Shown: positions 27,901-40,918 of the stretch, one piece after another
How the letters are laid out: each line of letters starts with the position of its first letter
Position numbering within the stretch: the first letter of the stretch is position 1
From: Cinclus cinclus
Lineage: Eukaryota > Chordata > Aves > Passeriformes > Cinclidae
DNA: 64,000 bases
NCBI RefSeq assembly: GCF_963662255.1
Contig: NC_085052.1
Location: 35,536,654-35,600,653, forward strand
Direction of reading: 5' to 3'
Made by a program: the position numbers and the translations under genes
Notes under the pieces: generated by a model
What the model was told of the DNA's origin: nothing
The model's database searches: none
Seen by the model: the letters and a program-made list of their open reading frames with translations, nothing else

Positions 27901-30726
27901 TCATAGTTCTTTCATGGACAGAGCTCACAAACTGCAGAGAAGCCCTACAAGGAAGGGAGTGGACTTCCAGCCTCCTGGCAAAGCACTCACCAAAAGGAAA
28001 TTTTATAGCTGGATTCCCACATAAGCTCATCAAGTCCAGCACAATTAAATGAGATCCTCATGACAAAAGGCTGACCAAGCACAGACTTGACAAAGTGCAG
28101 TATCTCTCAATTCACAGCCCTCAACATGCAAGTCACTGCAGCCACAGCTGCCAGGAGAACCCTAGAGACAAGTGTCTTCATACATCCACATCAGATGAGC
28201 CATGCACAGCCTGAACTAACACTGAGAGCTTTAAATAACATGGCACAGAGCCATAGCAGAGCCAGACACATATACTGGGCTTTCACCCAGAAACTTAATC
28301 TCTGTCTTTGTGAGCAGGAGCTGGGGGAAGCTCAGCCCTCCGGACAGCCCTCCAGCAATGCCAGGAGCTGCCAGCCAGACTGTGACCCCCTGCATCCTCA
28401 TCCACTCTGTCCCCTCCAACAACGCACCACCAGGGCACAGCAATCATGGCCTGTCCTCAGCATAGCTGTTATGACAGGGCTAAGCCAGTTTAATATTAAA
28501 GCCTGGAAGATTATTTGCATAATTAAACACTGATCTGCTCTCCCTCTCCACATGTGTCTCTAAATTCGTGTGAAAGACATTAATCCAGGGTCTACATCAG
28601 GACAGAGGTGTTGCAGACATTATATGGTACCAGTTCCCCATGGAAAATTCTGTCCATATTTAGAAAAGCATGCAGAACTTTTAAAATATAAAGCCAAGGT
28701 GACAGGCCAGGGGCATTTTCCTTTTTATCAGGGAACACAGAAGAGAAACAAAGGGACAAGGGGATTAGCCTTCAGGCTGGCACAGGAAAGGGGATATAAT
28801 TGCTAGGCTTTGCTACTGCAATGCCCATAATCTTCAGCTGTGGGTGTTTGGACAAAACAGTGCATCCAGAATAAGCAACAAAATATAAATGCTAAGCAAG
28901 AGCTATTTTTCAAAACATATTGCAAGCTACTACCAATGGGCATCATTGAACCCACTTTTTATCGAACAGTAATTCAAAGAGTGTAATGCTCAAGTAATCC
29001 AAAGTAATGTTTTATTATGAAGTACTTTTGAGAAATGAGAGGATCCTGCTTGAGAAGAAAAGAGACCCTGAGACCTGTAACTCAAATACTGGGCTATTGC
29101 CGGTCAGCATGCTGTCCCATAGCATACTGTCCCTCCTAAGGGACTAAGCCTCAATGAGAAAGTCAGGGTGAGTCCCCTGCAAAAGCAAAACAGGCAGTGG
29201 TCTCAGAATATATCTGATAGCACCATCGAAATGCAACTGGTGACAGAGGAGGGTCTGTAAAATATTGTGGTGAGCATATACAGTTTTGCATAGACAGAGG
29301 TTGACTCTCATCCAAAGGAGAATCAATCTTAGTTTGTCCTTTGGAACAGAAATTACACCAGTGACAAAGCAGTTCTACTGCTCCTGGTAAAAGGGGAAAA
29401 GAAATTACAGCCCACTACAGGTGGTGTGGGGAAAACAGACAAAAATTGCAGTTAAAACCTGTATGATAGTTCTGTTACCCAGACAAAAATGTTTGCTTTT
29501 GTGTACACACTGTTAAAGCATTCCAAAGGGAACACACTTGCACAGGATTCATGCTGAAAAGACACTTGGAGGAAAATTAATAAGATCTCTCTAATACAGA
29601 TGGATGATCAGGGGGGGCAAAACCAAGAAAATCTCCATGACCAAATCAGCGGACAAGGACAGATGCAGGGGAGCACTTGTGGGAATACTGAGACCTGGGC
29701 AAATTTTTCTATTCTAGACTAGATTGAGTCATCCCATAGCTGCCAAAATTTGGCAATATCCATCCTCAGAGGGGCACTGCCACCCCACTGCAGCAAAATC
29801 CTGGCCTCAGCTCAAATGAAAAGCAGCAGCAATTTCTCCAGCCACCCAAATTGTCCAGGTTTCACACTCAAACCAGCACAAGCTGCCCCAAACTGGGAGT
29901 GAAGAGGCCCCCAGCTGCAGTTGTCTGTGATGGGAAGAGAATTTTTGCTCGTTCCAGGAAGAAGATGGGGCAGCCACTAGGCAGGGCAGGAATGCAGGGT
30001 TCCCATGGAACTTCAACAGGCAATGCCTGCAATGACACTGGGGGGAGATTTCTTTAGTGTATGAGGTGTAACTTAGAAATAAACACTTGCTCTAGGTAAA
30101 TGGTATAAAACCATCCTCCTGAATGCATGAAAATATCCAAGTGCTAAAATTAATGGCTTCTGTGGGAGGCAATTAGTAGATAAATAGCCAATATGAATAT
30201 TTTGAGTTCCAATTTCTATCTTGTGCTAGCATAAGTTATTTTCAAATTTAAATAACAAACCTGTAAGTTAATCAGGGTTTAACAGTTAAGCCACAATTGA
30301 AAAATACCAGGGGAATCCTAATTTTGCTGCAAGCACTGATTATTCTGTATTTTCAAAACTGCAATTGGAGGATTGTTTTTTTCCCCCCTTAGTTATCACA
30401 GAAGAAAATTGCATTGGGATTTTTTCTTTCCGAGTCTCTTTAGCTGAAATTTTTACTAGGACATATCAGAATACCTTTTGTCTTCATTAAGTCTTCCTTT
30501 ATTTGTATGAATAAACACTAATATCATGGCAAGTTGTTGAGAGTCTATTCAGCATAACATTTGCAATGTTGTTTTGCCTTTTGTTTTGGGCCCTTTTTTA
30601 AAGGTCAGCAAGCATTACACCTAATCTGACTTGTAATTACTCCAGTACACACAGTTAAATAGGTAAATGCCAACACATTTAAGTATATAACATTAAATGC
30701 ACTGCTTTCTGCTCCTAATGCACCAG
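21937..30726. other. Non-coding stretch, no gene recognised
   Basis: The longest open frames here are 25482-26027 (+, 181 codons), 28087-28533 (+, 148 codons) and 22612-23034 (-, 140 codons). I see no conserved domain, splice-linked structure or coding-like composition in them. A short stretch near 24,630 (CACAGAATCTGACAATTTTGG) faintly resembles a minus-strand CR1 tail but is too weak to call. Confidence 0.5.
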
Positions 30727-30787
30727 ACCAAAAAAGCCAACCAAACCAAAAAAAGCCAACCAAACCAAAAAAGCCAACCAAACAAAA
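30727..30787. repeat. 18-19 bp minisatellite, three copies
   Basis: Three tandem copies of an A-rich unit containing GCCAACCAAACC, with unit starts near 30,736, 30,755 and 30,773. It lies about 135 bp upstream of the solo LTR. Confidence 0.85.
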
Positions 30788-30920
30788 CTACAGAACTTTT
30801 ACACGGATGATTTATAAGACAAGATGAAATGGAGTCAGCATGTCTTTCAATAGGCTAAGAGGCCCTTTTTTCCTCCACAAATGCTCTGATTACTTCTTGT
30901 TCTTTTTCAGGAAATGCAGG

Positions 30921-31620
30921 TGTTGAGGGTTAGTTCTCTCCCTTTTTTTTTCCCTCTGTGGAATTTTCCCCATTGTCATGCTAAGATACCTGTTGACTGG
31001 GCCCTGATGACAAGGGGGAGGGGACGGGAGGGAAGAGGTAAGCGCCACAAGATTCAAACAGCCAGAAGAGGAAGCAGAAGGCTGGGTCTCGGCCCATTTC
31101 TCCCGCGGAGTTCAGACGAGAAGGACGATCGCTGCCTCTCCTCCATCTCCGCCATCCCAGCGTCGGGAAACCACTATCAGACCCTGCCCTACTGTCTTCT
31201 CACTGTAACCTGCCACCATCCAGCACTCTGCTGAGCACCAGGACCCACACCGTGAGCAGAGGGCTCTCTCCATCTCTCTCTCCCCCTGGCACAGCGCTGC
31301 CATCACCCCCAGCCCTCCTGCAGCTCTGCGGGACCTGCCCGCCCCCAGCACCGGGAACTGCAGCTCAGGGAAAAGGTGCCTGCAGCCAGAAAGGGACTGG
31401 GACTGAGTTACTGTTCTGTTTGTGGGCAATTTCATAGCTGTTGTTGTTCTTGTTTGTCGTGTTAGATACACTAGTAAAGAACTGTTACTCCTACCCCCAT
31501 ATCTTTGCCTGAGAGCTCTCTTAATTCCAAAACTATAATAATCGGAAGAATCATGTTTTTTTCAGTCCAAAGGGAAGCTTCTGCTTTCCTTAGCAAACAC
31601 CTGTCTTTCAAACCAAGACA
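30921..31620 (+). mobile_element. Solo LTR, same family as the full-length ERV
   Basis: This 700-bp element begins TGTTGAGGGTTAG and ends TTTCAAACCAAGACA, matching both edges and most of the body of the full-length ERV LTRs at 45,218 and 51,294. It is flanked by a perfect 5-bp duplication, GCAGG at 30916-30920 and 31621-31625. No internal sequence is present, so it arose by LTR-LTR recombination. In the middle (about 31,125-31,190) it differs from the full-length ERV LTRs, with a CTCCTCCATCTCCGCC segment in place of GCCAGTGTCCC. This suggests a distinct, probably older subfamily. Confidence 0.93.
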
Positions 31621-31625
31621 GCAGG

Positions 31626-34600
31626 GCAGAATAAAATAGCTTTTCTGCATGAATAAGGAAATAACCTAAGGTGCAACAGGTCAGCCCATAATGCAATATA
31701 ACTCATGTGACAGCTTCAAGAGCCCACTTGAATTTCTTCAGCCATCTACTATATTGATCAGGTTACCTGGTGACAGTGAAATTCAAAGAATGCGTATTTC
31801 AGAAGCTTTGATGGTTGAAGAAAGCCTGGCAAGCCAAGGAAGTGACCAACATCACATCCAGACAGTGTCACAAGGACCAGAGAGCACAGCCGTGCCCAAG
31901 AACAGCTTCACCCCCTCCTAGGGGGGTACAGCATTAAATCGATAAATTTACTTTTATGAGTGACAATAAACCAAGGAGGATAGAAGGTTGTGTGCAGAGA
32001 GTGTGGTGAGGCTGCAGAGAGTTTTCCCCAGTACCACAGCAGGGCTGGACAAGAGGTGAGAGCCACCACCAAAACAAAGGGGAAGCCACAGGGAGATGTT
32101 TTGGAGCCTGCTGGCTCCTGTTTTTGGGAAAAACAGCCTTGAGCAAGAGTCTCAGCCACCTCCCTCCTCACCTGCTCAGACACAGCCTCCTTCAGCTGAA
32201 TGAGCTGCCCAGCATCTCAGCCAGTACACATCCAAAATTCACATGCTGGTTTCTTCACATTCTGCACATGCAGAGTGTGGATTTCCCACATCCCACCCAA
32301 AACCTCCATTAGGTCCTGCTGTCCAATGGGGTGTTGCTGTAAGCTCCTACAGGACTGGACCACCAAAGCCCAGGCCAACAGTGGTTGCATAGTTACATGT
32401 CTCATCCAAGCTTCTGTGTACTATTTCCTCAGCAGGAGGGCAACAGAACATAATTTCTGTACTTCAAAATAAGTCTGGCAAAAAGCCGGCAAACCTAACT
32501 TCCTCTGTTATGCTTTTTGGTATCTTTGTCTGTAAAAAACACTTAACTTTTCAGCAGCATTTGCATTTCTTCTGTGACAATGGAGCATAAAAACAATCCA
32601 AAGTTCTAACTAAAGGATCCACAGGTTTCTCAGCAAAAACAAATAGCTCTCATTCCACTAATCCCCACAGCTACTGCAAATCACTTGACACAATATTTAA
32701 TACAAATACCAGACTCCAGTCTGACTGCATCAGGATAAAGAATCTACTCTAAAAAATAACTACCACATATATCTCCCCACACATCAGTATTAAGTGAAAT
32801 GAAATAACAAAAGAAAATCCAGCCAGTAATTTTCCAGCCACAACTCTTGTCAGAGTACAGCCTAAGAAAATTGTCAGACAGTATTTGACTAATACATTAA
32901 TTTCATTGAGTCTACTTAAGACTGCTGTGAGACCATTAATATACCACACCAGAGCCACATGCCAGGATAGAAATAACTAAATTAGATCAAGACTGATACT
33001 TTGTAAGAAATGAAAATCTCCTGTCAGTCTAGGAAAGAACACACTACTTCTCCCCGTGAGTGTATCACAAACACAAAGCAGGCACAGCAGGACCAGAGGA
33101 GCATTAACTTCAACTTTAAATACCCACTTCCTGTGCTGTCATTTGTGTAGGCATGATACCACCATTCTGTTTGCTCAGTACAGCTGCAGTGACCCTGCAC
33201 ATCCTGATGTGCTGTGAGGGGTGGCCAAACCACAGCAAAGACCACCAGAGCTTGGTCCCAGCCCTCAACCCCCATCATGCATAATTAAAACATATTTGCT
33301 TGGTCTCTCTTCAGCTGTGTGCGCACTACATCCAACTCATATTTTGTGGTAAATTTGGACATACCAAATATGATATTTACAGATTATTTACGTTTTTACA
33401 TTTTCCTTAGAGCTGAAAAAATTAACACTTTGTTTAATTAGCCATTTACTTAAACACAATTGTTTTCTAAAATTAATGCATTATTTAAATGTATTCAGTA
33501 AAATAGCTTCTGGGGTGTTTCTTCTCTGTGTTTATTATAAGCTCTTAAGATCAAGCATTCATTATTTGAAGGGTGTGACTTTGATTGTAATTGTCAAGGT
33601 AAATTACAGGACACTCTACTTCTCCCTGGATTTGAAAAGTATGGACACATTCCTGCACACAAGTCAAGCTTGGCACTAAGGACAGGCAACACAACCTTGG
33701 CATTTGCTCTTAGCAGACATTCAGCCAAATAAATTCAGACAAATATTTGTGAAAAGGGAATAGGAAGGACATGTCTGCAGCTTGAGTTAATTATGTTTAA
33801 ATTGTGATTGAATATGTGCACAGAACACATTTTTCCCTTCCAAGCCCCCTCCCTGGGCTCTCTCCAACATCAGCACACTGACGGCAAAGCGCCATATGCA
33901 CACTCCAAGAGTTCCCATGACACAGGAACAGTTATTAAAAGGCATCTTGTTCTTTGCTTAATTTATAAGGTGCTCTCTTTTCTACATGCCCTAAATAATC
34001 ACTTTTTAATAGGTAATACAGTTGTACACCATAGTGTATACTGGTATTTCCATTGGGAGGCTGGGATGTGCTCTCTAACAGCACTGGCTCCTGTGGAGGC
34101 ATTCCATGACACTCCTACTCTGACCAGGAGTGATATGAGCAGATATATGGCTTGTAATCAGCACTCAGCACCAAGAGTGAAGCACAAGGGGAAAAATCAA
34201 CATCAGAGTGCTTTGTGCCAAGGAAGGCTCTAAAAACACGGATAAGTCTTCACAGTCCAAACTATCTGCTGTCTTTCTAGTGTACTTCTGAAAAACTACC
34301 AACAAAAGCAATTAGCTCTAGAGAAGTATTTAATTCCCAGCAATTAAATACATATACCTATGTATTTGGTTATTGCTTTTTAATTGGGAAACATGCTACC
34401 AAGAACATTTAGTGCAAATTTTGAACTGACCCTGCCTCATCAGCATGAGTCTCTCTGGGAATTTCACTTATTATGGTAAAACTGTATCACTAACAACAAT
34501 TAGTTCTTTTTAAACACTGCTTTGTCTGTACTACATCTCACCTTAGGACTTAGAAATAGCAGCTTTTAAAAAGGTTTTTCCAGATTAATTATAAAACAGA

Positions 34601-37600
34601 ATAACTTTACTTAGAATGTACTCACGCAAGTAACGTACTCTGCCATCTGATCCCAGCACACAGAGAGCCCACTGTCATGTGTCTGTCCATACAATGAGCT
34701 GTCTGAACCACACAAGCCCACCTTTCTTTCAGTGTTCTATCTCTCAAGTTCCCCATGGTGTGCAATAAGCCTAAATAGTCTTAATTCTTACTGAACCAGA
34801 CAAATAAATGCACATACTAAAGGAGAAAGCAGGTAACTAACTCCTACATCAAAAATACACAGAGTGCAGGGGATAACAGTTTGATCATTATTTCTTTGCT
34901 AATAATAGAAATGAAGTCTTCTCTGTGACTAGAAACCAAACTGAGACTGCTAAAATGTCCTGTATTTAGGTTCACTCTGATATATTCAAGGTCTTTCTCT
35001 AACACCTATGACTTCAAAGTGCAACAGTTAACTCAGAGCAATTGATCCACTGCTTAAATTCAAATAAACAATTTTGACTGCAGTAAATGTAAGTAATACA
35101 CTGCATAAATTACTTAACTCAGTTGGAACACAGTAAATCAAAGCATAGTTCAATGAACATTTATAGAGCATGGCAAATGCTGTAAAATAAACACTAAAAG
35201 CCCCTCCACGCTGGGGAAAAGCAATGCAGGGCATTCCAAAGGGAGCCGGAGTTGTCATTACACTCACTGAAAACACTGCAGCTGAGAGAACTGACAAGTC
35301 CTTGAAACCATGGAGTGTTGCTTTGAAGAGAAAGAAGAGAAAACTTTTGCATAGATTCTAATTTTGGCCCTATGCCAAGTTACTGTGGAGAACGGCAGTT
35401 GAAAACGTTTTTTGTCTGTAAAACTTAGCTTCTACTGCCACCTGCAGTTTCCACAAAATGCACTCCCTGATTAGTGTTCCCGTTTCCAAGCAGAAGCTGC
35501 TGCACACACCTGGGTACCCAACATCTCAAACCAGACAATAGTAAAGATCACCCTTTCCACAATTAATTAATAACTGCTTTATGTTTGCTTAAGTGTAGGT
35601 CACATCCTGTTCTCATTCACACCCCCAAAACCTATTAAAATACCACCAAACTCAGTGGAGATGCAGCCTAGAGAGACATGCCAGGCTAAAGCTCTGGATC
35701 TGCAGCAGTTGCTGTCCCTTGTGTGAGTTAATTGTGCATATTCAAAGATGCAAGCCCTGATGGCTAACAGTATCTGTGAGCATTTCAGCTTCTTTCTCTG
35801 GCCTTACCAATCTGGCATGAATTTTGGCAGGGCTTCTCTTCTGCTGCCCCCTGTTGCGTGTAGTTCTCCTCTTCCAGAGGCAGCAAAATGGTGGCCCAAA
35901 ACCACCTGTTGCAAATACTTAAATTTTAAATTTGAGAAGAAGAAATACTTTTTAGGAAGTACACATTAATAAGCATATAAAGTGAACCATTTTTTTGCTT
36001 CAGGGGAGGCAATTTAATATCCAAGTGTGTGTGGGGGGGCTGCTCTGTGGTACAATTTCCACTGTTGTTACTGACACACCTGAAAAGCAGTGCCTCAGGG
36101 CAGCTCCTTGTGCTGGAGAGCACAAGAGATCCCAGCAGTGGTCAATACCAGACCTACTACTTCTAATCCCCTCTCCCCACAAGTATGTTTTAGAGATCAC
36201 TTAAGTATTTCTCTGTGGCAGGTTGACCACGGCTAGCTGCCAAATGCCTGCCTACCCACTGTAACTCACCCTCCTCAGCAAAGAAGGGGAGAAAACAAAG
36301 TGGAAAAATTGATGGCTGAAGACAGAAACAATGATACAGACAGGGAGATACCCCACCAATTGCCATCTCAGGCACAACAGAGACAACTTGGGGAAAACTC
36401 ATGTTATTTCTTAGCAATGAAATGAGATTTGGTGGTAAGAAACAAAAATAAATTACTCTCTCTGAGCAAAAACCTTCTCAAAGTGTTTTTTATTAACCAC
36501 ATACTGGAAACAGAGAAAAAGTCTTCACAAATATGTTCACACAAACACCCATTTTATGGTCACTTACTTTGTGTTCTTAAGTAATTTTCTTGCATCTTTT
36601 ACTCAGTCCTTTTCCCAGTCATTAAGTGGCTTCACTGGAGTTTCTTCAAGGTTTTCCTGCATTTTCCCATACTTTCTTTTTTCTCTCCTTTCACTGTTCT
36701 AGAGGGCTTTGGGCAAATATGATCATTAGCTTGATCCTCCACTAAGCTAGTCCCAGAAACTGGAAGGCAAGGATCTCACCCAAAAGAGAGCAGTGAGCAG
36801 CAGCATGCACACCTCAGAAGCAAAGCTTGATAGAACCAGACAGCAGCTTCCCTGGGAGGGAAAGGGGACTGCACAATGTAAACGAGCATGATTAAAAACA
36901 CCAGTCCAGCTGTTGCACACATCTTCCAAAGGCAAAGCCACAAACCTGGAACAGGGAAGAAACCAGGGTGAGGCAGAGCAGGGTTTTTTTTCTCAAAGTA
37001 GTAAACCAGAGCTCAAAGCTGAAGCATATTTTGAAACTTCCTTTTTATTCCCCATTCCATCGCATAATACTTTCACAATTTTTCACTGCATTTAATTCAA
37101 TTAGGTGCAATATAGTGCAAAGCAGACCAAATCCACACTTTAGAAGATTTATTAATTATAATCCCAAAGAACTGCTGCCTGCTTGTGAAGGTGGCAGCCA
37201 CATCCCCTCTGTAGCAGAGAGGAGGCACTACTGCCAGTACAGCTGGGCTGCCATCCCAGCAAGATGGGACCAGTACCTCAGGGGGAATACAGAGACCAGA
37301 CAGGAAAATCCCTTCCATCTAGAGCTATTTATTCCAGACTAGATAAACAGGCTCCTTGGATGGATTTTAAAAATTCATGGAGAGAAGTTGTGGCTGTCTG
37401 GGGAGAGTGTTTTTCTGTGGGATTTTTAGCAGAGAAAAACCCTCCAAAAGGAAACCATTTAATCCTGCTACACACACCGATGCATGTGCATTAACATAAA
37501 TGGAAAATCTTAATGTTGTTAATATAAAAAACTAATAAACTACCCGAATGCATACAGCCATCCTTACATCTCAGTGGGGTAATATGAAGTTTCATGGCTC

Positions 37601-38633
37601 ACACTCAGGCTGGGGAGAAGCCCTCACCCACATTACTGACAGAGAAGCAGAAATCACTAGGCTCTTTTCTCAAAGCAAGCCAAATCTCCCCTCAGCTGTC
37701 CCATAGCCAGAGGTCACCCTTCTCCCTGCCTAGTCCTACTTTGATGTGTTCAGACATGGGCTACAGCACTGGAAGAGGTATGGAGGCCAAAGTGTCCTTT
37801 ACAACCCTGTTCATTTGTCAAGAACAAAGTTTCAGTGATAGAGTACTTGGGTAATAGGATCAGGAGTTTTCTCTTGCAGTTCCATTGAAAGTCTATGCAT
37901 TTTAATGCTTTTACACAAAACCTTTAAGTTATAATTCCATATTAATAAGCACAGTAGGAAAACTCATCTTTCTGCCTTTTAGCTGTGCTTTCCCCAAACT
38001 CACTCAAATTACTATAAGCTTTTCTGTAACAAATGCAAGATGAAGAGACTATCAACCAAGCAGTAGCCTGAAGACACATAAATTCATTAGCTAATGGGCT
38101 GTTCACAACCTGCAATGGCCAGTTAAATAAACCATCCCAATCATAGTACAACACCCCATCTTAATACCATCAGGACATCAGCAAACAAGTTCACCATAGT
38201 TGGCTTCTAGCCCTGCCGTTTTCTTAAAAGCCAGGTGAATTTTTCCTCAGCTCCTCTGAACCAAAAACCTAACATTGCTTAGGGCACAGGGTTGATTGAT
38301 TTAACTTTTAAGTAAAAACCAGATACTTAGTCAATATTATTTTGCTTTTTAAAACATGTTAGAGACAAGTAAACAAACTCCTTGAAAGGCACATGATAAA
38401 ACTTTATTTCCATTCTCTCTTATTTCATTGTAGCTTATTACTTACAAAAGACAAAGTAAAAAATCCAACTTTTTAATGCCATTTCCAGACCCTCAGAACA
38501 GAAATTATTCCTCTACTGATGACTAGGAACAAAAATCAGGAGCCCAGCATGGCCAGGGGCAAGAGCAAAGTCTGCTTCAGTCCTGGATAATCCATAAAAT
38601 GGGATGAAAGGCCTTTTCTCCCCAAAGAAGAGA
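31626..38633. other. Non-coding stretch between two solo LTRs
   Basis: No supportable gene. Small open frames in all six frames have no recognisable motif. Confidence 0.55.
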
Positions 38634-38638
38634 TCTTG

Positions 38639-39349
38639 TGTCCTGGTTTGAAAGACAGGTGTTTGCTAAGGAAAGCAGAAACCTCCCTTTGAACTGAAAA
38701 ATGTGATCCTTCCTTCCTACAGATTATTATGATTTTGAAATTAAGGGAGCTCTCAGGCAAAGAGATGGGGATAGGAATAACAGTTCTTTACTAGTATAAC
38801 TAAAAAGACAAACAAGAACAACAACAGCTATGAAATTAGCCACAAACAGAACAGTAACTCAGTCCCAGTCCCTTTCTGGCTGCAGGCACCTTTTCCCTGA
38901 GCTGCAGTTCCCGGTGCTGGGGGCGGGCAGGTCCCGCAGAGCTGCAGGAGGGCTGGGGGTGATGGCAGCGCTGTGCCAGGGGGAGAGAGAGATGGAGAGA
39001 GAGCCCTCTGCTCACGGTGTGGGTCCTGGTGCTCAGCAGAGTGCTGGATGGTGGCAGGTTACAGTGAGAAGGCAGCAGGGCAGGCTCTGACAGCAGTGAG
39101 GATGGCTCCTGGCGCTGGGATGGCAGGGATGGGGCTGAGGCAGAGATCGTCCTTCTCGTCTGAACTCCATGAGGGAAATGGGACCGAGCCAGAGCCTTCC
39201 GCTTCCTTATCTGGATGTTTGAATCTCACGGGGTTTCTCTCCTCTCTCCCCTCCCCCTTGCCACTAGGGCCTAGTCAACAGATATCTGTCTTAGTATGAC
39301 AATGGGGAAAATTCCACAGAGGGAAAAGGGAAAGAACCAACCCCCAACA
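38639..39349 (-). mobile_element. Solo LTR, same family, inverted
   Basis: This 711-bp element is the reverse complement of the same LTR family. On the plus strand it starts TGTCCTGGTTTGAAAGACAG and ends ACCCCCAACA. A perfect 5-bp duplication, TCTTG, flanks it at 38634-38638 and 39350-39354. The central part (about 39,090-39,150) diverges from both the + solo copy and the full-length ERV LTRs, so three LTR variants are present in the window. No internal retroviral sequence remains. It forms an inverted pair with the LTR at 30,921, about 7.0 kb away. Confidence 0.93.
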
Positions 39350-39354
39350 TCTTG

Positions 39355-39896
39355 TCAGGCTGGCACTCACTCAACACAGCCACACTGCTCCTCAAAATTT
39401 TATTTGACAGCTCAGATTGATTGTCCTTATCAGGACAGGAAAACCCAATGCAAAATTCCAACTCACTGCAAGACAAGAAAATTAAAAAGAGTTCACACAG
39501 TGCACTCCTAGCATACAAAAATTCACAATAGCTATAAATCTATTACAGTTTTAATACTGCTATGTTGTAGTGCTTTCTGGCACTAGACATCTGCCTAAAC
39601 TTCCATTAGAGAAGGAACTGTTCTCCCTTTCATATATATACCTCAGCACACAAGAACAATGAGAAAAAACACCTTTGTCAGTATAAAATAAACTAGAAAT
39701 TTTAAAGGCACCATTAAAAGTTATTTATATATAAATGTATATGCTCATTTTATTTCATTAATAATTGTAATTAATGTGATTTGTGCTAACTAAATTGGTA
39801 ACTATATTGGCAAAATTGTACTCATATTAATAGAAAACAATTGTTACAAAGCAAAGAAAGGAAGTAGTGAGGAAAAAACAGATGGACTCCCTCAGA
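39355..39896. other. AT-rich non-coding sequence
   Basis: Strongly AT-rich, with no gene or repeat recognised. Confidence 0.5.
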
Positions 39897-40452
39897 TGTT
39901 AAGTGGGAGTAGTAGAAGGATGTAGGTTTGATAAGCCACATCTAGGAATAAAAATTTTGACCTTGGACTGGGCCAAATTGGCATGACTCCAGGCATGGTA
40001 CTTGAAATTACATAACACCAAGCTTAGTGCTCCTGCACTGCCTGCAAGGTTACAGAGCGGACACTGATGAAGACAAACAGCCTTCATTGGACATAAGACC
40101 CCCAAAAGGATGAGAGACCCCTAACTATTAGTAGAGCATGCACAACACAATATAGTGACATAGATTTTAGCAATAGAAACTAGGAGTTTTCCAGAAAGTT
40201 CTGTATTAATATGTATTAGCATACAGTATATAAGTGGGAATTTTGGCCTGATTTTTTGATACGTGAGGAAGGGCAGGGCCCTCCCCATATCCCTGGTTGG
40301 TTTTGCTTATGCTTTATACAAACCTTAATTATACTGAATTACTCACTGCCAAATTTTATGTATTCTTAATTATGTGTATCGAATATATTTGATTGTATTC
40401 ATTTATATACAATAGCTGCTATTAAAAAAACTGCTGCTAAATTTATTCTTGT
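39897..40452 (+). mobile_element. Possible LTR-like element, plus strand
   Basis: The segment starts TGTTAAGTGGGAG. It has a TATATAAG promoter-like box near 40,228 followed by a GGGCAGGGCCCTCCCC block and an AT-rich downstream part, an arrangement reminiscent of U3-R-U5 of an avian LTR. No end or target duplication could be fixed, partly because another LTR abuts it at 40,453. It could instead be ordinary AT-rich DNA. Confidence 0.3.
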
Positions 40453-40918
40453 TGTTATAAATGAGAAACAAAAGTCTCGATATTTAGCAAAATTTAGATT
40501 GCTTTATTTGATATAGATGGAGAAAACAATGCTGGGAACATGGGAACAGCCCACTCCATGCTCCGTGGAACCTTGGTTTGCAGCTTCTTTTTATAGTATG
40601 GTTTTCCTTGTAGTAATCAATAATTGTTATTTTTTTGTTGTCATAATTCTGCCAGGTAAGCAGTGGTGGTCAATGGGACCATGTGTGAAATCCATGGGAC
40701 CACTGTGTGAAATCTCTGGACAGTTTGTCAAGTAACCATCTGGTCTTGGTAGATAAAGAACAGCAGAAGTGGGAAGTCTGGTTTTAGCAGATAGGTTGTA
40801 ATTGATTACACAAAAGCAGGAAATCTGATTTTGCAAAATCTTTCAGGCTGTGGAAAAACCTCATTTTTAAAAACTGGTATCCAATACAATTTACTTAGAA
40901 AACACAATATTCGTAACA
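40453..40918 (-). mobile_element. Probable solo LTR, minus strand, about 466 bp
   Basis: The ends form a short inverted repeat, TGTTA at 40,453 and TAACA at 40,918. On the minus strand an AATAAA (plus-strand TTTATT near 40,505) lies about 50 bp before the 3' end, as expected for a retroviral polyadenylation signal ahead of U5. A partial tandem duplication, TGTGTGAAATC with its flanks, lies at about 40,672-40,720 and resembles enhancer repeats in a U3. No target-site duplication is evident: the left flank is TTCTTGT and the right is GGGGGG. The family is unrelated by eye to the LTRs at 30,921 and 38,639. Confidence 0.5.

Noticed and set aside
28087..28533. 148-codon plus-strand frame
   Set aside because: No family resemblance, and Cys, His and Gln-rich composition typical of random translation.
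31112..31471. 119-codon minus-strand frame and similar frames in the other LTR copies
   Set aside because: They recur only because the LTR recurs. They are antisense to the GC-rich LTR centre and are not gene-like.
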